64,000 nt of DNA, taken from NCBI RefSeq assembly GCF_000416235.1, contig NZ_ATLO01000012.1, positions 92,666 through 156,665 on the forward strand, given 5' to 3'. The translations under genes and the position numbers were made by a program. This DNA comes from Pseudomonas sp. CFII64. GTDB lineage: Bacteria; Pseudomonadota; Gammaproteobacteria; Pseudomonadales; Pseudomonadaceae. Positions 8,076-18,999 of the stretch are shown piece by piece. Position 1 is the first letter of the stretch; each line of letters begins with the position of its first letter. Below the pieces are notes generated by a model. That model did no database searches and had not been told where the DNA came from. It saw only the letters and a list, made by a program, of their open reading frames with translations.

Positions 8076-8864
8076 TTAACTCAGGAGGAAATCCAGAACC
8101 GCGGCGGTAAAGGCTTGATCCGCTTCCACGTTCGACAGGTGTGCCGCATTTAATACCACCCCTTTAGTGCCTTTGATTGCGTTCACCAGAAAATCTCCAT
8201 CCGCCACGGTAGTCACCGGGTCCTGGTCGCCGCTGATCACCAACACCGGCAAGCGTACCGTCGCGAACTGCTCGCGAAAATCTGCGTCACGTACCGCTGC
8301 GCAGTTGGCGGCGTAACCCGTCGGCGAAGTGTTGGCGAGCATCTCGACCAGGCGGTTTACTTGCTCAGGCCGGGTTTCGGCGAAGCGCGGTGTGAACCAG
8401 CGGGAAAGGGTCGCGTCACGCAGGGCGTGCATGGCTGCGGGGCCATCGCGAAGGACTGCTTCAATGCGTGGATTCCATACTTCGGGGCTGGCGATTTTCG
8501 CAGCGGTGTTGCACAGCACCACCCGTTTGAGCCGCTGCGGCGCATTGAGCATCAGCCATTGCCCGATCAGGCCACCCATCGACAAGCCGCAGAAATCAAC
8601 GTGTTGGATACCCAGCGCATCCAGCAACCCGAGCACGTCGCGGCCGTTTTGTTCGATGGTGTAAGGGCCGGTGCTGACCAGCGACTGGCCATGGCCCCGC
8701 GTGTCATACCGCAATACCCGGAAGTGCTCGCTCAGAGCCGGGATTTGCGCGTCCCACATGCCCAAGTGGGTGCCGAGGGAATTGGAGAGCAGCAAGACCG
8801 GTGCGGATTGCGGACCGTCCAGCTGGTAGTAGAGATCGCCGTCAGGCAGAGAGATTGTCGGCAT
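8076..8864 (-). CDS. pcaD: 3-oxoadipate enol-lactonase
   Basis: A 262-residue alpha/beta-hydrolase that opens 3-oxoadipate enol-lactone to 3-oxoadipate, the step where the catechol and protocatechuate branches meet. The nucleophile elbow GLSMGG and the acid/His region (ISGDQDP, NAAHLSNVE) are present. The ATG at 8864 follows an AAGGA ribosome-binding site; an upstream in-frame extension to 9182 runs through REP repeats and is not coding. The gene stands alone, convergent with the c-di-GMP gene (8 bp between stops), outside any pca operon, but within 9 kb of catA and ben. The equivalent in Acinetobacter cat clusters is called CatD. Confidence 0.88.
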   Translation of the reverse strand: MPTISLPDGDLYYQLDGPQSAPVLLLSNSLGTHLGMWDAQIPALSEHFRVLRYDTRGHGQSLVSTGPYTIEQNGRDVLGLLDALGIQHVDFCGLSMGGLIGQWLMLNAPQRLKRVVLCNTAAKIASPEVWNPRIEAVLRDGPAAMHALRDATLSRWFTPRFAETRPEQVNRLVEMLANTSPTGYAANCAAVRDADFREQFATVRLPVLVISGDQDPVTTVADGDFLVNAIKGTKGVVLNAAHLSNVEADQAFTAAVLDFLLS

Positions 8865-9080
8865 TGAGGTTCCTTGGGGCTCGCAATCAGGCGAGCGGGG
8901 CATGGTTTTGCGACCCAAGATCGCACTCCTTCTGACCAAGGGTCCAATATTCAATGGGTCTGGGTTGATACCTGGCAGGTATCGGAGGACGGGTTGAGGG
9001 TCGGATTCGGTGCTCCACAAACCCGCGTTGGCGCAGGCAATGAAGGTGGGGCAGGTGGATTGAAGTGGGCGGGGCAGGCG

Positions 9081-9213
9081 TCTCGGGGACAAGTCCCCTC
9101 CTACCGGGTTTGCACAGATTCGGTAGGACCGGACTTGTCCGGGAAGAACGATACCGCGCAGTGTCTGGTTCACCGAGGCCACTGTTTCGCGGGCAAGCTT
9201 CGCTCCAACGAGT
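9081..9213. repeat. Cluster of REP-type palindromic elements
   Basis: Three short hairpin units lie between pcaD and the acetyltransferase gene: GGGGACAAGTCCCC (9085-9098), a unit around GGACCGGACTTGTCCGG (9125-9141), and a unit with CGCGGGCAAGCTTCGCTCC (9189-9207). All resemble the REP elements spread between Pseudomonas genes. Nothing else is visible in the gap 8865-9254. Confidence 0.7.
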
Positions 9214-9254
9214 GCTAATCTGCCAGCCTCACATCCATCGACAGGCTCAACCCA

Positions 9255-9689
9255 ATGTTCACTATCCGCGTCATGACCATCGCCGATTACGATGCGGTCA
9301 TCGACCTCATGAGCAAGACTCCAGGCATCTCGTTACGTGATGCCGATTCTCGTGAGGCGACCGCGCGTTACCTGCTACGCAATCCGCAAATGAGTTTCGT
9401 CGCCGAAGTCGGCGAGGCGCTGGGCGGCTGCGTGATGTGCGGACATGACGGTCGACGGGGTTATCTGCAGCACCTGGTGGTGCTTCCTGAATATCGCCGG
9501 CAAGGGATTGCCAAATCACTGGTTCAGCGTGGCCTGTCGAGTCTTGAGGCGCAGGGCATCCTTAAATGTCACCTTGATGTGTTCAAAACCAACGCAGCTG
9601 CTGCGCAGTATTGGCAAGGCCAGGGCTGGCAGCTGCGAACCGACATCGACCGATACTCGTTTACTCGCCGGGGGCATGACAACGCTTGA
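9255..9689 (+). CDS. GNAT-family N-acetyltransferase
   Basis: A 144-residue single-domain acetyltransferase. The acetyl-CoA pyrophosphate-binding segment is visible as VVLPEYRRQGIAKSLVQRGL (the R-x2-G-x-A loop), preceded by a GGCVMCGHDGRRGYLQHL beta strand. The conserved C-terminal part FKTNAAAAQYWQGQGW is of the type found in RimI- or PhnO-like proteins. The substrate is unknown. The gene is isolated, with REP elements upstream. Confidence 0.85.
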   Translation: MFTIRVMTIADYDAVIDLMSKTPGISLRDADSREATARYLLRNPQMSFVAEVGEALGGCVMCGHDGRRGYLQHLVVLPEYRRQGIAKSLVQRGLSSLEAQGILKCHLDVFKTNAAAAQYWQGQGWQLRTDIDRYSFTRRGHDNA

Positions 9690-12290
<2,601 letters not shown>

Positions 12291-12311
12291 GCTGAAGGGG
12301 CAATAAATGAA

Positions 12312-12343
12312 TCAGGCAGCTTCGTGGAGGCGAGGCTGCCTGA
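12312..12343 (+). terminator. Hairpin after katG, possible terminator
   Basis: TCAGGCAGC and GCTGCCTGA form a perfect 9-bp stem with a 14-base loop, 21 bp past the katG stop. No U-run follows, so termination is uncertain. Confidence 0.4.
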
Positions 12344-12406
12344 CTATCAAGTTGGACGAGGCAGCGACAAGCTGGATTCGCTGCTGCGTCTGTGCCCGAA
12401 TCACGA

Positions 12407-12673
12407 TCAGCTGTCCTGGTCGCTGTAAGCTTCGGTGGTGTATTCGAGGTTGTGAATGACACCCTTGTGATCGGTGTACACCATGCGCGACTCAACAGTA
12501 CCGCGGATCGGGTTAACGTTTTCAGCCGTTGTGGTGCTGATGACTTTGTTGATGTCCAGGGGTTCAGAGTAGGTGTATTGCTCAACCTCAGCGGCGGCAA
12601 CGTTCGTGATATCGTCGTTGGCCGAGGCGAACGCGCTGACCAGCATGAGTGCGGCGAACAGTGGAGTTTTCAT
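12407..12673 (-). CDS. DUF2790 family exported protein
   Basis: An 88-residue small protein with a signal peptide (MKTPLFAALMLVSAFASA, cleavage around residue 18). It contains the DUF2790 pattern: a TYSEPLDINKVIS core followed by VVESRMVYTDHKGVIHNLEY-like strands. The family is largely restricted to Pseudomonas and has no settled function; some members respond to metals or copper. AAGGA precedes the ATG. It is convergent with katG, and no partner gene is evident. Confidence 0.8.
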   Translation of the reverse strand: MKTPLFAALMLVSAFASANDDITNVAAAEVEQYTYSEPLDINKVISTTTAENVNPIRGTVESRMVYTDHKGVIHNLEYTTEAYSDQDS

Positions 12674-12860
12674 GGTGTGTATTCCTTAGGTGAGAAGTGG
12701 TTGGAAGCAACGTTTCGTTTCGTTTGCTTCTGGCACCGATTCTGTTCGCCTTCGGGATTTTGCAGAAATAGTAATGAGCAATACCCGGCATCAGTCGCGC
12801 TGATACATATTGAGTGCCCGCTTAAGCAGACTTATCGAAAAACTTTTCCGAGAGGGATCA

Positions 12861-13343
12861 ATGGCAGATAAAACGCACGCGTACGAAGTCCAGGTCACCT
12901 GGGCCGGCAACGAGGGAACAGGAACGTCGTCTTATCGGGGCTACAGCCGGGCGCACGTAATCACGGCTAACGGAAAAGTACCCATTGAGGGCTCATCCGA
13001 TCCCGCTTTTCGAGGAGACCCCACACGCTGGAACCCGGAAGAATTGCTCTTGGCATCCTTGGCGGCGTGCCACAAGCTTTGGTACCTTGGCCTTTGCGCT
13101 GAGGCCGGGATCGTTGTGGTGGCCTACGAGGACAACGCTCAAGGAACCATGGTCGAGCAGAGCGACGGCGCGGGTCAGTTCACCTCCGTGGTCTTGCGTC
13201 CGAAGGTGATTCTGGCGCCTGGGTCTGAAATTGCAAAAGCTCAGACTCTGCACAAAAACGCTCATGAGAAATGCTTCATTGCTCGTTCGGTAAACTTCCC
13301 GGTCAGCCACGCCCCCGAACTATCAATAAGCCCAGACGCCTGA
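12861..13343 (+). CDS. OsmC-family protein (organic peroxide or redox-linked)
   Basis: A 160-residue OsmC/Ohr superfamily member. The two conserved cysteines are present: one in LAACHKLWYL and one in HEKCFIARSVN. These form the thiol pair used to reduce organic hydroperoxides in Ohr and OsmC. The overall pattern with RWNPEELLLASLAACH fits the OsmC-like (YhfA/OsmC) branch more than Ohr. The start at 12861 was chosen for the AGAGGGA ribosome-binding site over an in-frame extension to 12810. It lies 571 bp past katG, so a general peroxide-defence context is possible. Confidence 0.85.
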   Translation: MADKTHAYEVQVTWAGNEGTGTSSYRGYSRAHVITANGKVPIEGSSDPAFRGDPTRWNPEELLLASLAACHKLWYLGLCAEAGIVVVAYEDNAQGTMVEQSDGAGQFTSVVLRPKVILAPGSEIAKAQTLHKNAHEKCFIARSVNFPVSHAPELSISPDA

Positions 13344-13478
13344 TTCCCGTCGCCCTTGTCTGCCTTGCGCGCGTTCGACATGCTTGACGACTATCGACGG
13401 CGCGACGCCGTCTGTTCGTCCTGCGGGAGAAGTTGCTTGAACAGTCACATCGGTGCGCTACATCGCAGGCGGGCATTT

Positions 13479-14498
13479 TTATGCGATTGGCGAAGTGCTC
13501 AGTGTCGAGCCGCGTGCCGAGAGTGACTGACGTTTGGGCGTGACATCAGTTGTCGCGCTTGTATGCCAGGGATGTTGCGGGCTGTCGATGGGGTGCAAGC
13601 CGTGGCGCTGGAACAGTTCGCCATAGCCGTTGACCAGAAACTGGCCACTGCGGCGCAACCAGTCCTCGCGGCGCTCGGCATACACCTTGGGCAACAAATA
13701 CCAGGGCAGGCCGGGCAGATCGTGATGGACCAGATGCAAATTCAGGTTCAGGAACAGCCAGCGCCACGGCCAGCCCGCCTCGTTGATCACCGAACGTTGT
13801 TCCGGTGCCTGGGCGGGGCGATGTTCGTAGTAGGAACGCACCATGGATAACCCCAAGGCGAGCACGCTGGACAGCAGGTAACCGAGTATCGGCAGCTCGC
13901 CATGCAGCTTGACGAACGCCAGCACCGCGACCACGCACGCGCCATGGCTGAGCCACATCAGCCAGGCTTGCAGCACGCCGCGTCGCAACCTTGACGTTTC
14001 TTCGATGATCAAACCGCCCAGCGCCAGCGCCGGCCCCACGAGCAAACGCCCGTACAGGGTTTTATTCAGCCAGTGCAACGTGCGCCACAAGGTGCCGCTG
14101 CGCTGCCAGGCCTGCGTGTCGAAATAACGGCTTTCCGGGTCGATCTGTGGCCGGGTCAATTCCTCGTCGCGGTGGTGCAGCAGATGGCTGTCGCGATACA
14201 GCGTGTAGGGATACCAGATCGCCAGCGGCGCATAGCCCAACGCCTTATTCAGCCAGCGCCAGGGGGAAGGGTGGCCATGCAGTAACTCGTGCTGCAGCGA
14301 CATCCAGAAGGTGATGACCGGAATCAACAGCAGCAGCGTCAGCGTCTGGCCTAATAGCGGCGCGTAATGAATCAGGCTGAACCACGCCGAGTAAGTGCCC
14401 AGCAACAGCAGCCAGGTGGGCCAGTCGCTGCGGGCAGTCCAGGAGGCTTGCAGCTCAAGGACGTGAGCGCGGTGTGCGGCGTCGAGGTAATTAGACAT
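13479..14498 (-). CDS. Membrane fatty acid desaturase-family protein
   Basis: A 339-residue integral-membrane di-iron protein. Three histidine boxes typical of membrane desaturases and hydroxylases are visible: HELLHGHP, HLLHHRDEE and HLVHHDLP. Hydrophobic stretches flank them (LLLGTYSAW; LTLLLLIPVITFWMSL; GYLLSSVLALGLSM). I took the ATG at 14498 (MSNYLDAAHRAH) over the longer frame to 14570, although neither start has a strong ribosome-binding site. The substrate (acyl chain, aldehyde or hydrocarbon) cannot be told from sequence. It appears monocistronic. Confidence 0.82.
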   Translation of the reverse strand: MSNYLDAAHRAHVLELQASWTARSDWPTWLLLLGTYSAWFSLIHYAPLLGQTLTLLLLIPVITFWMSLQHELLHGHPSPWRWLNKALGYAPLAIWYPYTLYRDSHLLHHRDEELTRPQIDPESRYFDTQAWQRSGTLWRTLHWLNKTLYGRLLVGPALALGGLIIEETSRLRRGVLQAWLMWLSHGACVVAVLAFVKLHGELPILGYLLSSVLALGLSMVRSYYEHRPAQAPEQRSVINEAGWPWRWLFLNLNLHLVHHDLPGLPWYLLPKVYAERREDWLRRSGQFLVNGYGELFQRHGLHPIDSPQHPWHTSATTDVTPKRQSLSARGSTLSTSPIA

Positions 14499-14895
14499 AG
14501 GGCAAGTGACCAGATTGTCGGCATTCGGGATGACGTGGCGGCCAGTGGTCTGGTAGACGCACCCTATCAAGCTTTGTTATGCATGAATAATCACTTATCC
14601 GCAGCTGTATATAGCTATTTCGACTTAATAAGTCTGGCTTGGCGAGTGGGTTGAACGGTGTCGTTAGCTAAACCGGACTGAACTCGAAGGAAAAGGCAGG
14701 GGTCTACCGTTTCCACTTATCGTTTGGGACAGCCCAGATGTCCGAACCATCGACCGGCAACTCCGGCCCGTTTTTTACGTCAGGGGGATCGAGCCTGTGA
14801 CGCGTATTGTTTCGCTCGTGAACTGGCGTAAGGTTGGCCGCAGTGCTCACGCCAAGGCCGGCGATGTCACGCGATCTTATTGGAGAACACAGCAC
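14499..14895. other. Divergent intergenic region
   Basis: 397 bp between the desaturase and DUF2934 genes. I see no gene. It contains two small inverted repeats that could be operator sites: AGCT-GTATAT-AGCT (14603-14616) and GACTTA-A-TAAGTC (14622-14634), both upstream of the desaturase gene. Confidence 0.4.
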
Positions 14896-15126
14896 ATGAA
14901 CGTCGACGAAGAAACCGTACGTCAGTTGGCGACAATGATCTGGGAAACCGAGGGAAGACCCGAGGGCCATCACGAGCGCCACTGGCAGATGGCGACCAAG
15001 TTAGCCGAATCAGTGGCGATGACGCCTTCGCGCAGTGTCGACAGGGCCGCAGTCGAGGCGTTGCTGCCCGATCCGGATCAGTCAGAATCCGATCAGTCTG
15101 AAAAGCCGGGCCCCGAGCGAAGCTGA
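14896..15126 (+). CDS. DUF2934 domain protein
   Basis: A 76-residue soluble protein. The segment VRQLATMIWETEGRPEGHHERHWQMA matches the DUF2934 pattern (a short helix pair found in many soil proteobacteria, function unknown). The C-terminal 25 residues are acidic and low complexity (DPDQSESDQSEKPGPE). The ATG at 14896 follows TGGAGAA; the in-frame extension to 14797 has no support. Confidence 0.75.
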   Translation: MNVDEETVRQLATMIWETEGRPEGHHERHWQMATKLAESVAMTPSRSVDRAAVEALLPDPDQSESDQSEKPGPERS

Positions 15127-15147
15127 GGCCGCGACGGCAACGTTTGA

Positions 15148-15435
15148 TCAGTGAACGGCAGTGGACGCGGTCACGGCAGGCATCATCGCGGCGGGTGCGA
15201 AAGCCTGTTCCATTTTGGCGATGCCCTTGACCCAGAAGCGCCGATGAGGCGTCTGGTCGGGGGCCAGCAGAGGCTGGGAAGACCATTGATGCTGGCGCTT
15301 GGACTCCTCGCGGTAGGCCTTCCATTCCATCGCATCAGCAGTCTCTTTCGCCGCTCGTTCATCGTCGAACCAGCCATGAATGTAGACTTCACCTTGGTCG
15401 CGACCGTGCTCAACCAGCAAAAAAATAGTGTTCAT
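15148..15435 (-). CDS. Small conserved hypothetical protein
   Basis: A 95-residue protein convergent with the DUF2934 gene. It has no recognised motif; the N-terminal MNTIFLLVEHGRDQGEVYIHGWFD looks like a small alpha/beta fold and the C terminus is alanine rich. I chose the ATG at 15435 over the in-frame ATG at 15453; neither has a strong ribosome-binding site. Codon use is like its neighbours, which supports coding. Confidence 0.5.
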   Translation of the reverse strand: MNTIFLLVEHGRDQGEVYIHGWFDDERAAKETADAMEWKAYREESKRQHQWSSQPLLAPDQTPHRRFWVKGIAKMEQAFAPAAMMPAVTASTAVH

Positions 15436-15646
15436 TGAATGCCTGTCTGTCATCAGAAGCTGCGCGGGCGATTCCTGCGCTCTATAACCTGTATCGGCAG
15501 GTGCGGACAGACTTTAGCGCGCGGGACCGGAAAACCGCAAAAAGGTTCACCGTCGTAGCGAATCTCTTTTGACGGGCAAGGCGGATGAGGAAGGGGACCT
15601 GTCGCAAGCATCCTGCAGCAGATGCTTGCGACTGACGCATCGCGGG

Positions 15647-17770
15647 CTAGAACGTTACGCTGGCCGAAAGCCGTGCCGTGCGCGGCTCACCGACATTGAC
15701 TTGCAGCTCGCCGCTTCCGGTATTTGACGGGTAGTAGTGCTTGTCGAACAGGTTGTCGACGTTGAACTGCAAGCGTGTCTTGTAGCCCTGGGTAGGCAGG
15801 TCCCAACGCAGGAACGCGTCGGCGACGGTGTAGCTGTCCATCCAGAAACTGTTGTCGTTGTCACCCGGACGCTTGCCCACGTAACGCGCGCCGCTGCCGG
15901 CGTGCCACTGCCCCGTGGTTTCCGGGAAGGCGAGATGGTGAGTCAGGTACAGGCTGGCGGTGTGCATGGGGGCGTTATTAAGGCGATTACCTTCGTCGTC
16001 CGGATCGTCAAGAATCTCGGTGTGGGTGTAAGCGTAGGTGCCGATGACGTCCCAGCGCGGCGCGATTTTTCCGGTAACGTCCAGTTCCAGCCCACGGGAT
16101 CCCACCTTGCCTGCCGCTTCAGCGACGCTCACGCCATTGATTGTCGAGGTGGTCACGACGTTTTTCTTGACGATGTCGAACAGCGCCAGGTTGATGTTCA
16201 GGGCTTGTGAGGGGTTGTACTTGGCACCGATTTCATAGCTGCGACCTTCCTCTGGATCAAAGGTATTGCCGACGTCGTCCACCGTGTCGTTGGGAACGAA
16301 AGAGCGGCTGTAGTTGCCATACAGCGACAGCGCTTCAGTGGGCTGATAGACCAGTCCGGCGAACGGAATGAACGTGTCGCCGTTGTCGTCGCGGTTGAGC
16401 TGGTAAGACCTGCCCAGGCCCTGATCGCCGTATTGATCGTAATGCTGCTGGCGACCGCCAAGCACCAGAATCCACTGCTGGTTCAAGTGCCAGTTATCCT
16501 TGAAATACACCGACGTGGACGTCAGCTCGTTTCGCGTATTGCTCTGCGCCGCACTGACCACACTGGGTTCGGCCAGCCTGCCGTACTGCGGATCGTAGAT
16601 GTTGATGTTCTGGGTGACCGTGTTGCGGTAGGTCTTGCCGCGATATTTGTCCGAAGCTTCGTTATCGATGCCCACGAGCAGGTCATGCCGTTGCCCGAAC
16701 AGCTGCTGTTCGCCGATGAAGTCCAGGGCGCTGTAACGGCTTTCGTAGTCGTAATGGCCACCATTGGCCTGGCGAGTCAGCGTGCCATTGTTGAGTCTGG
16801 TCGGCTGGGCGATCGAGAGACTGTAGCGGTCGTTGTTCCAGCCGTAGGTCGCCCGGGTTTTCCAGGTGTCACTGAGCTGATATTCGAACCGCGCCGTGGC
16901 GGTCTCGCTGATGCCGACGGTTTTCGCCCAGCTCTCGTCCAGGCGCTTGCTGTAGCTGCCCGCTGCCGGACTGCCATTTCTGAACACCGTACCGCGGTCG
17001 AACGGGCTGGAATAGTCGTTGTATTCATAAGCCAGGGTCATGCTCGCGCGATCACCAACCCAGCTCAACGATGGGGCGACCAGCGTGTTTTCGTGGGTGC
17101 CATAGTTGCGCCAGTAATCTTCATTACCGCGCTCGGCCACCAACCGGTAGGCCAGCCCGGTATCCCCCAGCGGCCCCGTCGTATCCAGGCCGAAAGTCCC
17201 GCCGCCTTCGCTGAAGGCCGAGCCGGAGAGGGTGGTTTGCCGGGTGAACTGCGGCTGCTTGCTGATGACGTTGATCATGCCGCCCGGTTCCGCCGCGCCG
17301 TAGAGCAGCGCTGCCGGACCTTTGAGCACTTCGATGTGGTCAGTGGTGGCGCCGACGTTATGGCCCACGACCGAGCGAATGCCGTCGCGCAGAATCGACC
17401 CGTCGTCGTTTGAACCGAAGCCGCGCTTGATCACGGCATCCTTGCTATTGCCCAGGGTGTTGGTTTCCGATACGCCGCTGACGAACTTCATCGCGTCATT
17501 CAGCGATTTGATCTGATAGTCATCCAGTGTCTGTTGAGTCACTGAATTCACGGTCTGTGCTTCATCCTTGACCGGCACTTCGGATTTGCTCGCGGTGCTG
17601 GTGGTCGCCCGGGTGTACCCGGCGTTTTGCGATTCACCTGTGGCCTGAATGTCAGTGGCGCCCAATTCGGTGACCGAATCGTCCGCGTTGGATAGCGTGG
17701 GCAGCAGAACACAACCTAAGGCAAGCATGGCGCAGTGATAAGAACGCGGTCGGGTGAGCACTGAATTCAT
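15647..17770 (-). CDS. TonB-dependent siderophore receptor
   Basis: A 707-residue outer-membrane beta-barrel receptor of the ferrisiderophore type. Signal peptide: residues about 1-29, ending LPTLSNA. A plug domain follows (KDEAQTVNSVTQQTLDDYQIKSLNDAMKF-type start, VLKGPAALLYGAAEPGGMINVISKQP motif) and then the barrel, closing with a terminal aromatic residue (SASVTF). There is no N-terminal signalling (STN) domain, so it is not a trans-envelope regulator of the FpvA type. It resembles FhuE/FoxA-like xenosiderophore receptors; the ligand is unknown. I chose the ATG at 17770 (ACGGA before it) over the frame extension to 17866. A Fur-like box lies just upstream and a LysR gene is divergent. Confidence 0.9.
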   Translation of the reverse strand: MNSVLTRPRSYHCAMLALGCVLLPTLSNADDSVTELGATDIQATGESQNAGYTRATTSTASKSEVPVKDEAQTVNSVTQQTLDDYQIKSLNDAMKFVSGVSETNTLGNSKDAVIKRGFGSNDDGSILRDGIRSVVGHNVGATTDHIEVLKGPAALLYGAAEPGGMINVISKQPQFTRQTTLSGSAFSEGGGTFGLDTTGPLGDTGLAYRLVAERGNEDYWRNYGTHENTLVAPSLSWVGDRASMTLAYEYNDYSSPFDRGTVFRNGSPAAGSYSKRLDESWAKTVGISETATARFEYQLSDTWKTRATYGWNNDRYSLSIAQPTRLNNGTLTRQANGGHYDYESRYSALDFIGEQQLFGQRHDLLVGIDNEASDKYRGKTYRNTVTQNINIYDPQYGRLAEPSVVSAAQSNTRNELTSTSVYFKDNWHLNQQWILVLGGRQQHYDQYGDQGLGRSYQLNRDDNGDTFIPFAGLVYQPTEALSLYGNYSRSFVPNDTVDDVGNTFDPEEGRSYEIGAKYNPSQALNINLALFDIVKKNVVTTSTINGVSVAEAAGKVGSRGLELDVTGKIAPRWDVIGTYAYTHTEILDDPDDEGNRLNNAPMHTASLYLTHHLAFPETTGQWHAGSGARYVGKRPGDNDNSFWMDSYTVADAFLRWDLPTQGYKTRLQFNVDNLFDKHYYPSNTGSGELQVNVGEPRTARLSASVTF

Positions 17771-17785
17771 TCCGTAAAAGATGTA

Positions 17786-17804
17786 AATGAGAATGTTTAT
17801 TATT
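17786..17804 (-). promoter_or_regulatory. Fur-like box upstream of the siderophore receptor
   Basis: AATGAGAATGTTTATTATT (plus strand) differs at three positions from the common Pseudomonas Fur-box form AATGAGAATCATTATCATT. It lies 16 bp upstream of the receptor ATG, a usual place for iron-dependent repression. Confidence 0.6.
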
Positions 17805-17975
17805 ACCTTGTTGCCCAGGGTAAGCCAAGACATATCTGCCAGTTCCCGGACTGTATCCACTTGCATACATTGCCTGCGCAGCGCTCAAGAGGCCGCTTGA
17901 GTGAATATTCACATTGGCAACTTCGGAAACATTTAATTAAAGTCGCGCCTCATTGTTTCCATTTCAGGGACGGTC

Positions 17976-18860
17976 ATGGATCGTATTGAATGCATGCGCA
18001 CCTTCGTCACCACTGTTGGCGAAAACGGCTTCGCTGCTGCGGCTCGAGCGCTGGCGGTGCCCAGGTCCAAAGTCAGCAAACAGATTCAGGCGCTGGAAGA
18101 AGCCATTGGCGTCCAGTTGCTGCAACGCACCACGCGCAGCCTGCATCTGACTGAAGCCGGCGCGGAATACTACGAAGCGTGTCGTGAGGTGCTGGCTTCG
18201 GTGGATGAGGCGGAGCAGCGCGCCCGCACGGGGCTTGGTGAAATACGCGGCGTATTGCGCGTCAATGCGCCGATGTCCTTCGGCTTGCGTCGGCTCGGGC
18301 CATTGATCCCCAAGTTTTACGAACTGCACCCCAGAGTGGAGATGCAGCTGGTGTTCAGCGATCAGCAGGTTGATCCGGTCAAGGGTGGCTTCGATGTCAC
18401 GATCCGAATTGCCAGCCTGGCCGATTCTTCATTGGTGGCGCGGCATCTGGCGCCTGCGCCCCGGGTTCTGGTGGCGGCTCCGGCTTATCTGGCTCGCCAG
18501 GGTACGCCGCAAGTCCCACGGGATCTGGCGGCGCATCAATGCCTGAATTACGGCTACCTGCAAAGTGGCGTCAGCCTGCAACTGAGCAACGGCAAGGAAA
18601 CCCAGAAAGTCCATGTCACCGGCCCGCTGCACGCCAACAATGGCGACCTGTTGGCGCAAGCCGCTGAAGCCGGAATGGGCATCGCCTTGCTGCCGACCTT
18701 CATCGTTGAACAATCGCTGGCTGAAGGGCGGCTGGTAGCGGTGATGTGCGACTGGCAGGCGCCGCCGATTTCCATCAACGCGGTGTATCCGTCGGCGCGC
18801 CGGGTGCCGATGAAAACCCGCGCATTCCTGGATTTCTTGACCCGGGAGTTGAAGGATTGA
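17976..18860 (+). CDS. LysR-family transcriptional regulator
   Basis: A 294-residue LTTR with an N-terminal winged helix-turn-helix (residues 1-60, MDRIECMRTFVTTV through AARALAVPRSKVSKQIQALE) and a periplasmic-binding-protein-like effector domain. It is of the CrgA/DsdC-like subgroup that often controls an adjacent oxidoreductase. It is divergent from the siderophore receptor and convergent with the SDR gene; its target is not evident. It is the last transcription factor before a 30-kb stretch without one. Confidence 0.88.
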   Translation: MDRIECMRTFVTTVGENGFAAAARALAVPRSKVSKQIQALEEAIGVQLLQRTTRSLHLTEAGAEYYEACREVLASVDEAEQRARTGLGEIRGVLRVNAPMSFGLRRLGPLIPKFYELHPRVEMQLVFSDQQVDPVKGGFDVTIRIASLADSSLVARHLAPAPRVLVAAPAYLARQGTPQVPRDLAAHQCLNYGYLQSGVSLQLSNGKETQKVHVTGPLHANNGDLLAQAAEAGMGIALLPTFIVEQSLAEGRLVAVMCDWQAPPISINAVYPSARRVPMKTRAFLDFLTRELKD

Positions 18861-18868
18861 TGGGCGAA

Positions 18869-18982
18869 ATCTGTTGGAGCGAGGCTTGCCCGCGAATCAG
18901 ACGGTGCGATAGAACAGATCCACCGCGTCATCGTTCTTCGCGTGCAAGTCGGACGCCTCTCGCTCCCTCCAACGGCCGCAGC
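18869..18982. repeat. Inverted pair of REP elements
   Basis: TGTTGGAGCGAGGCTTGCCC at the left and a degenerate complementary unit (GCAAGTCGGACGCCTCTCGC through CTCCAAC) at the right flank about 55 bp. This is the BIME-like head-to-head REP pair common after Pseudomonas genes. A very similar arrangement recurs at 23900-24003. Confidence 0.7.
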
Positions 18983-18999
18983 CATCACGTGGCATCAGA

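Noticed and set aside
8865..9182. N-terminal extension of the enol-lactonase ORF
   Set aside because: It crosses REP elements; the ATG at 8864 has a proper ribosome-binding site and gives normal family length.
13344..13478. Possible small gene between the OsmC-like and desaturase genes
   Set aside because: No ORF with a ribosome-binding site or recognisable motif.
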